This document shows positions 63,595-64,000 of a stretch of DNA of 64,000 nucleotides, one piece after another. Every line of letters starts with the position of its first letter. Position 1 is the first letter of the stretch. This DNA comes from Antitrichia curtipendula (Eukaryota; Streptophyta; Bryopsida; Hypnales; Leucodontaceae): positions 41,850,001 to 41,914,000 of the forward strand of contig OX579635.1 in NCBI GenBank assembly GCA_951230915.1, read 5' to 3'. A program made the translations under genes and the position numbers. The notes below the pieces were generated by a model that was not told where the DNA came from, made no database searches, and saw only the letters and a program-made list of their open reading frames with translations.

Positions 63595-64000
63595 TGATTT
63601 TTGAATTGCTGTTGAGTGCTTTCCTTAATAGAACATAATTTCTAATTTTTTTGCAGCACATGAACAATGAAATTTTATTGTTGGTAACGCTATATACGAA
63701 AACTAGCATTACATGACTACTAGCCCACTACCTTGCCAGTGATACCAACATTAAATGTCATTGATAAGCTTTTTTCAATAGAGTAAGAAACACTATTAGG
63801 TGACTGACACTACCTGTATATATCATTGTTGATTAGTGTAGTACTTAAACTTTAAACTAACTCTTTGACAAATTATTTCCACAGATTATGTTGGATAGAG
63901 TTATATTTGCCGTTACTATGTTGTTGAATTGTTTGGGAGCGCAGAAAAAGCATCCTACTGCTCGGTGAATTGATGCTGAGCGTTTTCATAATATTGAATT
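63595..64000 (+). other. Unresolved 3' end of the SDR-fusion gene
   Basis: Possible last exons start at 63657 (about 19 residues to a TGA) or 63885 (about 27 residues to a TGA at 63966-63968). Neither tail matches a family I can recall, so the gene may continue past the window. Confidence 0.4.

Noticed and set aside
1..64000. CRISPR arrays, rRNA or tRNA genes
   Set aside because: None seen; tandem repeats present lack the spacer pattern and this is nuclear plant DNA.

Overview
The window is nuclear DNA of a land plant. The evidence is spliced genes with GT-AG introns of about 80 to 700 bp, genes for plastid or organelle proteins, and plant-type families (clade D PP2C, ATL RING-H2, plant-like farnesyl diphosphate synthase). 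AT-rich intergenic DNA full of decayed mobile elements surrounds exons of balanced composition. A non-flowering plant such as a bryophyte is my guess; nothing seen settles the species.

Layout. 1-1062: the end of an unrecognised, frameshifted coding region. About 1.2-9.3 kb: a nearly complete non-LTR retrotransposon with an unusual set of parts. These are a small ORF1 with a triplicated 68-residue module ending in a 2A-type NPGP motif, then a long ORF2 with an AP-like endonuclease, a reverse transcriptase, RNase H and a C-terminal restriction-like endonuclease (a Dualen/RandI-like dual-endonuclease layout). The copy looks dead: an in-frame TGA, GDFN changed to GNFN, and an in-frame deletion that removes the RT motif C (YADD). 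Two much older relics of the same family lie at about 48.2-50.0 kb and 50.8-51.8 kb; the first still shows where YADD was. 9.3-14.5 kb: repeats, minisatellites and a 453-bp TA-flanked MITE with an 80-bp perfect hairpin. 14.5-19 kb: a PP2C gene on the minus strand. 20-26 kb: repeat-rich DNA.

26.7-30.5 kb: an intact 13-exon farnesyl diphosphate synthase gene. 31-38 kb: repeats. 38.8-42.8 kb: a double-GTPase Der/EngA gene in 8 exons. 43.5-44.9 kb: an ATL-type RING-H2 gene on the minus strand in two exons, with a degenerate ~345-bp tandem repeat upstream. 46.7-47.6 kb: a TTAA-flanked, piggyBac-like non-autonomous element with three decayed relatives elsewhere in the window. 52.2 kb: a 302-bp TA-flanked MITE. 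53.6-56.7 kb: an organelle-type MnmA tRNA 2-thiouridylase in 8 exons. 58.2-63.6 kb and probably slightly beyond: an organelle-targeted protein joining an LEA-like amphipathic helical domain to an atypical SDR (Tic62/NmrA-like) domain.

The host genes are housekeeping genes of separate pathways: isoprenoid synthesis, organellar ribosome assembly (Der), organellar tRNA thiolation (MnmA), phosphatase signalling and ubiquitin ligation. They are not an operon or cluster. Exon joins given here were worked out by hand from splice consensus, reading phase and family conservation. The most unusual material is the retrotransposon family, then the LEA-SDR fusion and the perfect hairpin MITE.
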